Shown here piece by piece: positions 46,024-55,217 of a stretch of DNA of 64,000 nt (position 1 is the stretch's first letter; the number at the start of each line of letters is the position of its first letter). The stretch covers positions 61,722 to 125,721 of the forward strand of contig CAZFER010000008.1 of the NCBI GenBank assembly GCA_964517495.1, read 5' to 3'. A model generated the notes under the pieces. The model did not search any database. It had not been told where the DNA came from and saw only the letters and a list, made by a program, of their open reading frames with translations. Both the position numbers and the translations under genes were made by a program. The stretch comes from CAZFER01 sp964517495. Its GTDB lineage: Bacteria; Hinthialibacterota; Hinthialibacteria; Hinthialibacterales; Hinthialibacteraceae.

Positions 46024-47970
46024 ATGTGTGGTATTTGTGGAATTTGTTATCAAGATGAAAACCGACCAGTTGATTCTTCACTGCTCAAGGCGATGACAGA
46101 CATTATCCAGCATCGAGGGCCGGATGATGAAGGTTGGTATGTTGATGGGTTTCTTGGTTTAGGCTCACGCCGTCTTTCCATTGTTGGTTTAAACGATGGC
46201 CATATGCCCATGTCGACCAAGGAAAAAGACCTTTGGGTAATCTATAACGGTGAACTGTATAATCACCCGCAATTGCAAGAACAACTGATTGCCAAAGGCC
46301 ATCGCTATCGCACCCGTTCTGATACCGAAACGTTTCTCTATCTTTACCGTGAATACGGGGAGGATTTTCTTCTCCCTGTCCGTGGTATGTTTGCATTGGC
46401 ACTATGGGATCGTAATAAGCGCAAACTGATTCTGGCACGTGACCGTTTGGGAATAAAACCCCTCTTCTATCAGCTTGATGAGAAGGCATTACGTTTTGCT
46501 TCAGAAATTAAGTGTTTACTTTGTGATCCAGAGGTGAAACGCGAACTCGATTATGATGCTTTAAATCACTATTTGTGCTATTTGGCTACGCCTGAACCTC
46601 TGACCATGTTTCGTGGGATTAAAAAATTGATGCCAGGTGAAATGCTGGTTTGGACTCCTCAAACTCTAAAACACCGCATGTACTGGGAACCGAAAGAGTG
46701 GATGCAAAAAAGTGAAATATCAACAACTGCAGCAAAAAAGGAGCTGGCAGAGCGCCTGGAAAATGTGGTTGACGAGCACCTTTTATCTGATGTGCCTGTC
46801 GGCGCGTTTCTATCAGGGGGAATGGATTCGAGCGTTTTGGTTGCCCTTATGCATCGCATTATGGGTCCTGGCTTCAAAACCTTTTCCATCGGATTCGAAG
46901 GGCATAAATTGTTTGATGAAACGCCGCAAGCCAGATTAATCGCCAAACAATTTGAAACGGATCATCAAGAACGTATTTTAAATCCCAACGATTTGCTGAA
47001 TGCCTTGGATGACATCACCTGGCAATTGGATGAACCCTTAGCCGATTCCTCCTGTCTGCCCGTCTATTTTGTCTCGAAATTAGCGTCAGAAAGCGTAAAA
47101 GTGGTATTATCCGGCGATGGGGGAGATGAAATCTTTGCCGGCTATCGAAAATATCAGGCCGAGTATTTCCGGCGTTATTTCTCCTGGATGCCTAATGCTG
47201 CTTTACAAACAATTTCCAATTCGCTCATGCCCATGATTCCTGAATCACGCTCAGGACATTGGATGGACCTGCTTCGCCAGGTGAAGAAGTTCTTCCGTGG
47301 CGTGAATCCTGATCCATTTGAACGCCATCGGGGATGGGCGATCCATTTTGATGATGATCATCGCAGGGCATTGTTGAACCCGGATGTTTTGGAATCAATC
47401 GAATTTGAAACCCCACAAATCAGCCGCAAAACCTTGTTCGACCAACTTCCCCATCATGATGACTTAACGCGTATGTTATGGGTGGATTTAAGGCTGGGAT
47501 TGCCTGCGGATATGTTGACCAAGGTGGATCGCATGTCAATGCTGCATTCGCTTGAAGTCCGCGTTCCCTTTTTGGATCATGAATTGGTCGAATTCGCTTT
47601 TTCGCTTCCTGGGCAATTCAAGTTAAATGGAAAACAGACCAAATGGATATTAAAAGAGGCTTTCAAGGATATAATTCCTGAATCAATTCTCTTTCGCCGT
47701 AAACATGGTTTTGATGTGCCGGTGGGTGAGTGGTTCCGCGGCGACCTTCGGGATATGATCGAGGAGGTCTGTTCCGAATCAACCACGAGCCGCCGGGGGT
47801 TATTCAACCCCCGGCAAATTCGCTCACTTATAATGGATCATCAAGACGGGATAAGAGATTATAACAACCATCTCTGGATGTTGCTTAGTTTAGAACTTTG
47901 GCAGCGCCGTTATCTTGATCCTCCTGCGGGTACGGTTCCTGCTCGGCCCGCCGTATCGGAATCGCTTTGA
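46024..47970 (+). CDS. asnB: Asparagine synthase (glutamine-hydrolysing)
   Basis: A 648-residue enzyme: class II glutamine amidotransferase with catalytic Cys2 (MCGICGICYQ), then the synthetase domain with SGGMDSSVL (ATP loop) and VVLSGDGGDEIFAGY. Homologues with sulfotransferase or glycosyltransferase neighbours often belong to exopolysaccharide or secondary-product loci and amidate other acids, so asparagine synthesis is likely but not certain. The last 86 bp overlap the convergent gene, so about 28 C-terminal residues are specified on both strands. Confidence 0.92.
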   Translation: MCGICGICYQDENRPVDSSLLKAMTDIIQHRGPDDEGWYVDGFLGLGSRRLSIVGLNDGHMPMSTKEKDLWVIYNGELYNHPQLQEQLIAKGHRYRTRSDTETFLYLYREYGEDFLLPVRGMFALALWDRNKRKLILARDRLGIKPLFYQLDEKALRFASEIKCLLCDPEVKRELDYDALNHYLCYLATPEPLTMFRGIKKLMPGEMLVWTPQTLKHRMYWEPKEWMQKSEISTTAAKKELAERLENVVDEHLLSDVPVGAFLSGGMDSSVLVALMHRIMGPGFKTFSIGFEGHKLFDETPQARLIAKQFETDHQERILNPNDLLNALDDITWQLDEPLADSSCLPVYFVSKLASESVKVVLSGDGGDEIFAGYRKYQAEYFRRYFSWMPNAALQTISNSLMPMIPESRSGHWMDLLRQVKKFFRGVNPDPFERHRGWAIHFDDDHRRALLNPDVLESIEFETPQISRKTLFDQLPHHDDLTRMLWVDLRLGLPADMLTKVDRMSMLHSLEVRVPFLDHELVEFAFSLPGQFKLNGKQTKWILKEAFKDIIPESILFRRKHGFDVPVGEWFRGDLRDMIEEVCSESTTSRRGLFNPRQIRSLIMDHQDGIRDYNNHLWMLLSLELWQRRYLDPPAGTVPARPAVSESL

Positions 47971-48883
47971 TAATTCCAAGGCGTGTCACTTTCCCTGAAT
48001 GCGTGCGTTTCTCTTCTTCTGTGGTGTAAAGTACTTTGGCTACGATTCTATCCTGGGGTTGAAGGGTATTTTTGTTAAATATCTCCTTATTAACACCCCG
48101 ACGTTTAAACCACAGAAAGCCATCATAACTATAATGCCGAAACGTAAAACTGTTCCCTGTATGAGACAGACTGTTTAATTCAACTTCGATCAAATCGCCC
48201 GGTGCCACCCGTGGTTCCAGATAAACAATCGGTTCGGACTTCTTTCCGTTTGTCAAAGCCGGTCCCGGAATATTGGTGATTTTCAATTTGTGCATTTCAC
48301 CAACCTGGACTTCGTTGAGTTGTTTTACAAAACAACGGTAACGGCGGTCCATCACATCATGAAGGTAAAACCCAGGATTTCCTTCAAGGTTCTTTACACC
48401 ATCCCGGTTTGGCCTTCGATTTTCAACCACAAATTGGATAGTCGCATCGATGAAAGTATTAACAGCAATACTGTCCGGCTCAATATAATGAATCGAATTG
48501 GCCGCCAGCCGTTCCAACACCTCGTTGCATATGTCATGGGTTGGACAACTATCCGCCTTGTGATTATGGTGAAACAAAATCTCATGGCCTAAATCATGAA
48601 CCGATTTATGCTCACCAAAACTCCACGCATGCTCCATTCGTTCATAAAACGACTTTTCCTTTTCCTGGTTCCATGAGAGGTCTTCTTGTGTTTTATTTTT
48701 TAATCGATTGAATATCTCTTCACTCAGCAAAGAACGCAGCTTTGACTTGTTACGTTCAAACGCGGCTTTTGCCAGTGAAATACAGCCTTTTTCCACTAAT
48801 TCCAATATGCGTTCCACATAAAAAAGAAGTATCTCTTGTTCTTCTTGTTGGGTACGGTTATAGGGTAAAACCTTGGTATCCAT
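47885..48883 (-). CDS. Protein of unknown function with a TRAM-like beta domain
   Basis: A 332-residue cytoplasmic protein. The N-terminal half is helical and includes a histidine-rich stretch HDLGHEILFHHNH followed by SCPTHDIC. The C-terminal half has a small beta-barrel pattern (GEMHKLKITNIPGPALTNGK...VAPGDLIEVELNSLSHTGNSF) reminiscent of TRAM/OB RNA-binding modules. No family is recognised. I chose the ATG at 48883, with AGGAAGGTGGAG upstream; an in-frame ATG 10 codons earlier lacks that box. Its end overlaps asnB by 86 bp in the opposite direction. Confidence 0.6.
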   Translation of the reverse strand: MDTKVLPYNRTQQEEQEILLFYVERILELVEKGCISLAKAAFERNKSKLRSLLSEEIFNRLKNKTQEDLSWNQEKEKSFYERMEHAWSFGEHKSVHDLGHEILFHHNHKADSCPTHDICNEVLERLAANSIHYIEPDSIAVNTFIDATIQFVVENRRPNRDGVKNLEGNPGFYLHDVMDRRYRCFVKQLNEVQVGEMHKLKITNIPGPALTNGKKSEPIVYLEPRVAPGDLIEVELNSLSHTGNSFTFRHYSYDGFLWFKRRGVNKEIFNKNTLQPQDRIVAKVLYTTEEEKRTHSGKVTRLGIIKAIPIRRAEQEPYPQEDQDNGAAKVLN

Positions 48884-49139
48884 ACTCCACCTTCCTTTGG
48901 TTTTTCCCTCCAATGATGAGTGTATCCAGGAAGAGGGTTTGTATGGGCAAGAAGTTGTAAAAACTTGTCATTAGGATGACATTCCCGTGGGAAAAAATGT
49001 TGGAGAATTTTGCTTGCCAAATTTTTTTTCACTTCATTTATGCTCGGTAGCGAGTAAAATTTTAAAAGATTAATAATATCTGTAACATATTGATATTTAT
49101 GTTCTGGATATAAATTCGAATGAATTCAGGATTTTAAAG

Positions 49140-49931
49140 ATGTGGCGTTCTGAAAAGATAAAAGAATCTTGGGAAAGTCTTGATATTGCAATAGATGAAG
49201 AAGGATGTGAATATTGCGGGCAGGTTTTAAAAACCGGTTTATGCGCTGCATGTTGCAATGCCATGAATTCTATTGTGTATGAGATCTGCAGGGATCTTAT
49301 ATTGAATGAAGGAATTACAAATCAACCTCGTGATGATAAGGACGAAGATTTTTCAACACAAAAGCCCCGCCAAATGGCCATCCATCGATTTTTACAGGAA
49401 TTCCCCAAATCCCTGGCTAAACGATGCAGACGGCAAACAAAACTCTTGCAAACTCATGGACGATGGTTTGCCCATCTGGTTGCTTATTGTATGGTAAGCT
49501 ATTTACGGCGGGATAGGGATTATATGCCTCATCAAATCATCGCCGATGAGGTCTACTTGATGGTCCGCGATCAGGTATTTAACTTTTTAAATCTCGATGA
49601 AGATGCAATGGATGCGGAATCCCTTGAGACCATCCGTGGTTTCTATCAAATCCCCGATGCGGATCCTGACGCTCGTATGGTTATCTACTACATGATCATT
49701 GAATTGGAACGATGCGGTAAACTGGTGATTGACCGGGGAGCGAAATTTTGCCGGAGTTGTGGGGAAGAGATGGAGGCTGATGAAACCAACACCCTCTGCA
49801 GTGAATGCCGGCAGGAGGAACAGTTAAACGTTCGCCGTACGATTGCTTCCGCCATGCCTAAATCATTAATTCAAGAACAGCAGGAAAAACCCTCCCCCAT
49901 TCGATCCGGAATGCATGTCCGAAAATTTTGA
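49140..49931 (+). CDS. Protein with zinc ribbons at both ends
   Basis: A 263-residue protein. Near the N-terminus lies a four-Cys cluster (CEYCGQVLKTGLCAACC), and near the C-terminus a second one (CRSCGEEMEADETNTLCSEC). The helical middle has no motif I know. The shape, a zinc ribbon plus a helical domain, recalls YvyF-like flagellar proteins, but no flagellar genes are present. A shorter protein at 55.9 kb begins with a comparable zinc ribbon. Confidence 0.6.
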   Translation: MWRSEKIKESWESLDIAIDEEGCEYCGQVLKTGLCAACCNAMNSIVYEICRDLILNEGITNQPRDDKDEDFSTQKPRQMAIHRFLQEFPKSLAKRCRRQTKLLQTHGRWFAHLVAYCMVSYLRRDRDYMPHQIIADEVYLMVRDQVFNFLNLDEDAMDAESLETIRGFYQIPDADPDARMVIYYMIIELERCGKLVIDRGAKFCRSCGEEMEADETNTLCSECRQEEQLNVRRTIASAMPKSLIQEQQEKPSPIRSGMHVRKF

Positions 49932-49944
49932 CCCCTCTAACCTG

Positions 49945-51903
49945 TCACTTATGAACCACTTTCCACAAACCCATCACTTCAGTTCCTGATGCATAACGTG
50001 TAATGAATTCAAAATAAGGCGGCGGATCAGAAAAGAGTTGATCAATCCAAACCGAATTGGCATAACCGGCCAACCATCGCCCCGTGGGAACCAGAAGCCA
50101 ATCCGCTTCAATATTTCGACAAAATTCATATAAAGATTCCAGCGATTGTTTGTCGATGTCAGGCTCCCATGCTTCTATACTACGAACATAATCCCTATTT
50201 TCAAAATCATATTTTGCTAAATAAAAAGCCACCGGTTCGTTGGCCATGGGAGCATAGATGGTATCTCCGGATTGAGTTCGTTTTTTCAAGTCCTGTATAA
50301 CCTCGCCATAAGGGAGATAGGTACGCTCCCAGTTACCAAAGGTGATATACGAGCGGTCTCCCATCGCCCGGCCTTTCACGGGATCAGACTGATCCCGGTC
50401 CATCACAAAATCAGCCCAAATCAAAGTAAGAGGTAAAAGCACATAAACCACACCTATTTTCAACCACGTGCGATTGGATGTTAGCTCTGAAAGAAAAAAG
50501 GCTGCAGGAGGTATTAATCCCACATAATAGGGTAATGCCTGGCGCACGTTACGATAGGTGGTGGACATGCAGCTGAGCATGAAATGAACACCAATCCAGG
50601 CGATAAATAATACACCGGTGCGTGTGTATTTTTTCATGAACAGGAAAGTCAACCCAATAAGAAATAGTACCGCCAGCGGCCAGCTTATCCCTTGGGGTAT
50701 CGCCGATAGGTTTGCGCCAATCCGGGTAATGGTGGGGAAAGAAATTTTTGAAGGGATATCAGAATTGAACGAGGATAATTTCATATAAAGCAAGACCGTG
50801 ATGCTAGCTATACTGCAAGCCAATACAGCGGGGAAAATCGTTCTCTGGCAGCCCTTTTTAGGGAATAAAAAGTCATAGGCCGCCATTAACGCAAATGCGG
50901 GAATAACACTGACCGCCGGATGTTTATAAAGGCAGCCACACACACAAAAGATCGTTCCCCAAAGTAGATCAAATCGGTTTTTGTCCTCGATATATCGCAT
51001 AAGATGGAAAAACGCGGCGATCACAAAAAATAATGTGCCGCCTTCGATCATATGGGTGTTGCCATAATGAAAGATGGGAGGGAGAAATACATAGATACAA
51101 CACGCCAGTCGGGCGGCATAACTATTAAAGAAATAGAGGGTCAGGCGATATAAATAATACGCTCCAGCAAAGGTAAATGCAATTTGAACTATACGGCCCA
51201 CCCACTCCTGCAAACCCATAAAGAAATAACACGGGATCAGGATGATTTTTGATAAAGGGGGATAACGAAAAATTGAACCAAGGTCACCAAATTGGTCTGG
51301 CAGGGAACTGAGATTCAATAACATGGCATAGATAAATGAGATACCTGCTATCCACAAAAAAGTTTCCCAATAATGATTGATAAGCTTGCTGCTTATCCAT
51401 TTATACGTCAGGCTGATTGCTTTTCGCCACCTGGAAAATACTGGAATTCCGATTAATAGGATAAGAAACAGGGCGAGTAAACCATATTGAATATTAAAGC
51501 CTATCACGGAAGAGATGGAATCCACGAAACGGTCGGCAACTAACGCAGGAATCACGGCATGGTCAATCGTATCCAGGCCAGTTAGGATAGGCAGATTCAA
51601 GAAAGGGACATGGCAGATAAAGGCTACCGAAAAAAGCGCCGCAAAGAAATATGTATCATTCGCGGATGATGAATCGTCCTCATCATAAAAATCCGTTGTT
51701 GCAATCACTGCTCTTAGCAACAGGCTGCATCCCGTCATGAAAAGAATTAATCCGAGAAAGACGATCAACCGGCTCCAATCCAGGCCGGGCAAATACCACA
51801 TAGGATAGGCGATGAAACATAGCCACCAGATAAGCAAAAATGTGAATTGTTCGGTGGGTTGGGATGAGCTATGCAACGTGTGTTTGATCTTAATGAATGC
51901 CAT
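49945..51903 (-). CDS. GT-C fold membrane glycosyltransferase-like protein
   Basis: A 652-residue protein with about twelve membrane segments. The first long loop contains LPILTGLDTIDHAVIPALVADRF with a conserved-looking Asp, as in the ArnT/PMT (GT39/83) superfamily, and YGNTHMIEGGTLFFVIAAFFHL lies between helices. Its C-terminal 150 residues are soluble. The start was set at the ATG (51903); the TTG at 51915 would overlap the STAS gene. It is 5 bp downstream of that gene, so the two are co-transcribed. Confidence 0.72.
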   Translation of the reverse strand: MAFIKIKHTLHSSSQPTEQFTFLLIWWLCFIAYPMWYLPGLDWSRLIVFLGLILFMTGCSLLLRAVIATTDFYDEDDSSSANDTYFFAALFSVAFICHVPFLNLPILTGLDTIDHAVIPALVADRFVDSISSVIGFNIQYGLLALFLILLIGIPVFSRWRKAISLTYKWISSKLINHYWETFLWIAGISFIYAMLLNLSSLPDQFGDLGSIFRYPPLSKIILIPCYFFMGLQEWVGRIVQIAFTFAGAYYLYRLTLYFFNSYAARLACCIYVFLPPIFHYGNTHMIEGGTLFFVIAAFFHLMRYIEDKNRFDLLWGTIFCVCGCLYKHPAVSVIPAFALMAAYDFLFPKKGCQRTIFPAVLACSIASITVLLYMKLSSFNSDIPSKISFPTITRIGANLSAIPQGISWPLAVLFLIGLTFLFMKKYTRTGVLFIAWIGVHFMLSCMSTTYRNVRQALPYYVGLIPPAAFFLSELTSNRTWLKIGVVYVLLPLTLIWADFVMDRDQSDPVKGRAMGDRSYITFGNWERTYLPYGEVIQDLKKRTQSGDTIYAPMANEPVAFYLAKYDFENRDYVRSIEAWEPDIDKQSLESLYEFCRNIEADWLLVPTGRWLAGYANSVWIDQLFSDPPPYFEFITRYASGTEVMGLWKVVHK

Positions 51904-51908
51904 CTTTT

Positions 51909-52277
51909 TTAACAACTTTGGAAAACATATAGTTCAATTATGGTGTCCAATTTGGATACTTGAAATATTCGAGCGATTTTTTCGTTGGCGAGTATGCGAA
52001 TGGTTTGATCCAATGCCTTGGCTTTTTTCCAGATTTGAACAACAGCGGCCAGGCCGAGGCTGTTGATAAAATCCACATGTTCCAAATCAATAACCACCAA
52101 AGTATTTCCCGCTTGTTTTAACCGTGCCTCCACATCGGATTCAAAGTTCCTGGATGAACTGGCGTCCAACGCGCCTTTGACTGTTATGTATATTGTCGAT
52201 TGAAAGCGATATTCTAGGTGATCGTCCAATCTATCATCTCCTGATTCTTCAAGCAATTGAAATTGATATATTGCCAC
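51909..52277 (-). CDS. STAS-domain protein (anti-anti-sigma factor-like)
   Basis: A 122-residue single-domain protein. The pattern TLVVIDLEHVDFINSLGLAAVVQIWKKAKAL matches the STAS core, and the serine in FINSLGL is at the position phosphorylated in SpoIIAA-type antagonists. Such proteins release a sigma factor by binding its anti-sigma kinase. No kinase, phosphatase or sigma gene is adjacent. It precedes a GT-C membrane protein gene by 5 bp. Confidence 0.85.
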   Translation of the reverse strand: MAIYQFQLLEESGDDRLDDHLEYRFQSTIYITVKGALDASSSRNFESDVEARLKQAGNTLVVIDLEHVDFINSLGLAAVVQIWKKAKALDQTIRILANEKIARIFQVSKLDTIIELYVFQSC

Positions 52278-52353
52278 AAAATGGAATTCAAAACCACTGT
52301 TACAGCCATCGTATTGTTTAAATTAAGATACAAGGAATGGCCTTTCCAATCTA

Positions 52354-52812
52354 TCAGTGGAGGGTTTGGGTGATTTTCCATCTGCCACCGATTTTTTGAA
52401 GGTGGATTTGCACCTGACGTGTGGTATTGGATGGTTTTGATAGATAGTGATGCATTAAATTGCTGCTGGATTGAAATTGAAAAGTATACTTTACAGATGC
52501 CTGAGCGGTCTGTTTGGTTTCATCGATGCTAATATGACAAGTGATAATATTGATTTGCCGTTCAGATGTTTCCCGGAACAAATTGTGAAGCGCGCCTGTT
52601 ATTTCTTCGCGTGACATACCACTGGAATCGCTATAGTTTGCTGCTAGAAGATTTTGAAGGGTGAAAATCGAACCTTTTTCAACTGCACGCCGCCCCCGTT
52701 CAATGGTGCGTTCAATCCGCTCTTCCTCGCTGATCAAAATGTAGGTCATCAACACCCATGTTGTCAAAATGACAAAAAGGATGGCGGTCAAAAAAATAAG
52801 AAAAGATTTCAT
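52354..52812 (-). CDS. Membrane-anchored NTF2-like protein
   Basis: A 152-residue protein with an N-terminal membrane anchor (FLIFLTAILFVILTTWVLMTYI). The outer part has three helices and a sheet in the order of SnoaL/NTF2-like cone folds (ERIERTIERGRRAVEKGSIFTLQNLL near the start and GRWKITQTL at the end). No enzymatic residue is apparent. It lies alone, upstream of the STAS gene on the same strand by 76 bp. Confidence 0.6.
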   Translation of the reverse strand: MKSFLIFLTAILFVILTTWVLMTYILISEEERIERTIERGRRAVEKGSIFTLQNLLAANYSDSSGMSREEITGALHNLFRETSERQINIITCHISIDETKQTAQASVKYTFQFQSSSNLMHHYLSKPSNTTRQVQIHLQKIGGRWKITQTLH

Positions 52813-52894
52813 TGTACGTTCGCCTGATTCCCCATTTATGCTTTTGGTGCAATCGAAAATTAAGTCTCTGTAAGTGATCAGCCATTTGACGCAT

Positions 52895-52927
52895 CATTCC
52901 CCTCCCAAAACTAGGAGGGGCTCACCA
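52895..52927. repeat. Dispersed palindromic repeat (copy C)
   Basis: CATTCCCCTCCCAAAACTAG followed by GAGGGGCTCACC. CCCCTCC pairs with GGAGGGG around a 7-nt loop. It lies between two minus-strand genes. Confidence 0.7.
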
Positions 52928-52964
52928 TTGATTAGTAATCCAAAAGGGGGGAGATGTCAATTAA

Positions 52965-53804
52965 TTATGGTTCCGGGCCAAGGAACCATAACAAATCCAT
53001 CGCATCAATTTTTCCATCCTGGTTTAAATCGTTCTCTGTCGAGAAGCGTTGCCAGGTGGTGGAAAAATGAAACAAATCTTGATAATCAAAACGTTGATCC
53101 AAATTCAGATCCCTTAAAATAGGAGATAAATTTTGGGATTTGGATGAATGGATAATGTACTTTGAAGTAGGCTCCTGCAAAAACCAAACACCATTAAGAG
53201 AACCATTGCCTTTTGTGGCGAGGTTGGTTAGCTTTAATGAAGAGGTCGCTGACTGGGTGGTAATTGATGCAACGTTGTTGAAGTGAATCACCAAATTTGA
53301 TGATTCACCAGGAACCTTTTGAATGAGGGCAAAATAGAGTTCGTAAGCCTTATCTGATGGGCTCAATTGGGCGGAAAAAGTTGCTGATGCCACTACCATT
53401 GAACCTTGAATTTGAAATGAGGATGAGATTTGCCAATCCGAGTCCACATTTAAAAGAGCATTGATATTGTTTCGATACGAGGTTTTGATGGTCTTATTCG
53501 CCCCTATGATTTTTGAGGTGCCATTAAAAAAAGCAAATGGGAGCTGATCCAGTCGCTTTTCCCCATAGTAACTGATGGTTCGGCTAAGGGATGATGGGAT
53601 GCTGTGATCACTTTGAAGGGGATAGTGAAGAATAACCAGTTCTTCGTTCGAAAATTCATCATCCAATTGCTCAGCAGCCTCAAGGGCATACGTACAATTA
53701 AAACAATCAGGATGAGTGAATAGCTCAAATATAACCGGATGATTCTGAGCATATAAAGGATGGCTCAGAAGCAGGAAGAAACACGCAGGAAACAATCCTT
53801 TCAT
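52965..53804 (-). CDS. Secreted thioredoxin-like protein with C-terminal dockerin-like module
   Basis: A 279-residue exported protein. The signal peptide (ends LYAQ) is followed by a thioredoxin-like domain, HPVIFELFTHPDCFNCTYALEAAEQL, with a C-x2-C site, then a long beta-rich insert. The last 60 residues hold two EF-hand-like calcium loops: DLNLDQRFDYQDLFHF and DLNQDGKIDAMDLLWF, a type I dockerin-like arrangement. In many candidate phyla such modules end secreted proteins without cellulosomes, so a role in surface attachment is only possible. The start is one of three ATG/GTG codons and none has a clear ribosome binding site. Confidence 0.7.
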   Translation of the reverse strand: MKGLFPACFFLLLSHPLYAQNHPVIFELFTHPDCFNCTYALEAAEQLDDEFSNEELVILHYPLQSDHSIPSSLSRTISYYGEKRLDQLPFAFFNGTSKIIGANKTIKTSYRNNINALLNVDSDWQISSSFQIQGSMVVASATFSAQLSPSDKAYELYFALIQKVPGESSNLVIHFNNVASITTQSATSSLKLTNLATKGNGSLNGVWFLQEPTSKYIIHSSKSQNLSPILRDLNLDQRFDYQDLFHFSTTWQRFSTENDLNQDGKIDAMDLLWFLGPEP

Positions 53805-54011
53805 TATCATAAGCACATACCATAATAAAAATCGATTGGTTTCCTTTTAGTTTATCAAAAGAGAGGATAACAAGTAATATTATTCAACCGTTATTATTCA
53901 AGAAAATCAAAATAGCGGATTTTTAATAACATCTAATTTCCTTGAGGAAACAGAGGAAATGTGAGATAGTATATGTTATAGATACATAATTACCTGTATT
54001 GATAGAATAAG

Positions 54012-54030
54012 ATTGAAGGATTGCTTCAAT
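54012..54030. promoter_or_regulatory. Perfect 7-bp inverted repeat before the HicB-like gene
   Basis: ATTGAAG / CTTCAAT with a 5-nt spacer, ending directly before the AGGA box of the next gene. It could be an operator or a hairpin that hides the ribosome binding site. Confidence 0.5.
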
Positions 54031-54043
54031 AGGATATAAACTC

Positions 54044-54400
54044 ATGAAATCCCAGAACGAAAATATTCGTGTCCTTATTTTTAAATATCACGATCTTTGG
54101 ATTGCTCAGTGCTTGGAATATGACATATCTGCACAAGCAAACACGTTGAAAGAATTACAGGACAAGTTTGTTTGTACACTTATGGCTTATGTGATGCTAG
54201 CAATTGATAACAATGAACGTCCATTTTCAAATGTTCCTAAAACACCTAAAGAGTTTTGGAAAATGTTTAACAAAGGAAATCCTTTAAAAAAACCTCTAAA
54301 GATTCCATCACCGCCCAGACGAAAAATTCATGGCAAATACATTAAAGAGTATGTTCCTAAACAAGCCTCGTTAGCATTGTCGGAAACACCTTGTGGATAA
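54044..54400 (+). CDS. HicB-like antitoxin-fold protein
   Basis: A 118-residue cytoplasmic protein. The segment RVLIFKYHDLWIAQCLEYDISAQANTLKELQDKF matches the partial RNase-H fold of HicB antitoxins and related solo proteins. The C-terminal 45 residues are basic and Pro-rich (KKPLKIPSPPRRKIHG), with no ribbon-helix-helix or HTH domain. A HicA-type toxin would be expected nearby; the only candidate is the 28-codon frame that overlaps its end. It may be an orphan or a module in decay. Confidence 0.6.
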   Translation: MKSQNENIRVLIFKYHDLWIAQCLEYDISAQANTLKELQDKFVCTLMAYVMLAIDNNERPFSNVPKTPKEFWKMFNKGNPLKKPLKIPSPPRRKIHGKYIKEYVPKQASLALSETPCG

Positions 54401-54479
54401 CTCAAACAAAGAATTACCAACGTGGGAAGATTTTATTGAAGCTCTAAAAGAATATGGAGTGAAGATAAAGACCGATTAG
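54393..54479 (+). CDS. Possible 28-codon partner of the HicB-like gene
   Basis: A GTG-started frame overlaps the end of the HicB-like gene by 8 bp and encodes 28 residues including ELPTWEDFIEALKEYG. The amphipathic helix and translational coupling suggest a real peptide or the start of a truncated toxin. I find no HicA core (GSHHxF) in any frame after it. It has no independent ribosome binding site. Confidence 0.3.
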   Translation: MDNSNKELPTWEDFIEALKEYGVKIKTD

Positions 54480-54796
54480 CGGGTAATCCCTTCAAATGGA
54501 GTCAAATATAATTTTATCTTATTAGAGTATAAAATGATTCACCAGGTTAGATCTGTTCCTGTTTCATACAAGCCCAGGGATAAAATATCCAAATTTAGAA
54601 TTCGAACAATCTGCCACAACCTGGGGATCGATTCCACTGATATCGAATTTGACCTCTTGTAACTACACCCTTCTTATCTTCATCAAGCGGATAGTTCCAA
54701 ATGGTAACGTTTAATCAAAAAATGCTGGCGAACAAAAAGAGGGAAGCGGTATTCACCGCTTCCCTCTGGGTGTCTTGATATAGTAAATAGAAATTT
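54401..54796. other. 396-bp stretch without a firm gene
   Basis: Contains most of the 28-codon frame (54393-54479), a 42-codon frame (54534-54662) without a ribosome binding site, and the terminator of rplM-rpsI on the minus strand. Nothing else is recognisable. Confidence 0.55.
54731..54767 (-). terminator. Intrinsic terminator of the rplM-rpsI operon
   Basis: A perfect 13-bp stem (AGAGGGAAGCGGT / ACCGCTTCCCTCT) with a 4-nt loop. On the minus strand it is followed by TTTTTGTT. It begins 30 bp after the rpsI stop. Confidence 0.92.
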
Positions 54797-55192
54797 TTAA
54801 CGCTTGGAGAACTGGAAGCGCTTTCGGGCGCCGGGGCGTCCATATTTTTTACGTTCAACCATGCGCGGATCACGGCGAAGGAAACCGGCCCGTTTAAGTG
54901 ATGGGCGGTATTTGCTGTCAAAATTGACCAATGCCCGGGAAATTCCATGCAGCAAAGCGCCTGCCTGGCCACTTAATCCACCGCCCGTAATGTTGGCGTA
55001 GACGTCATATTTCCCTTTTGTTTCCGTTACATCAAACGGTTGTTGAATGACCATTTCCAGGGTTTTTCGCATGAAATAGTCATCATAATTCTTTCCGTTT
55101 ACGTTTATTTCGCCTGTCCCGTTTTTTATATATACGCGAGCAATGCATGTTTTCCGCCGGCCAGTGCCATATGAGATGTAAGGATTTGCCAT
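54797..55192 (-). CDS. rpsI: 30S ribosomal protein S9
   Basis: A 131-residue ribosomal protein that contacts P-site tRNA through its C-terminal tail, which ends ARKRFQFSKR. The S9 signature GGGLSGQAGALLHGISRALV and the opening YGTGRRKTCIARVYI are intact. It follows rplM at 25 bp, the universal bacterial pairing. AAGGAGG lies 15 nt from the ATG, a longer spacing than usual. Confidence 0.98.
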   Translation of the reverse strand: MANPYISYGTGRRKTCIARVYIKNGTGEINVNGKNYDDYFMRKTLEMVIQQPFDVTETKGKYDVYANITGGGLSGQAGALLHGISRALVNFDSKYRPSLKRAGFLRRDPRMVERKKYGRPGARKRFQFSKR

Positions 55193-55217
55193 GATTTAAA
55201 ACTGATTCCTCCTTATA

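Noticed and set aside
54534..54662. 42-codon frame between the HicB-like gene and rpsI
   Set aside because: No ribosome binding site, no recognisable domain, no promoter; composition is like non-coding flank.
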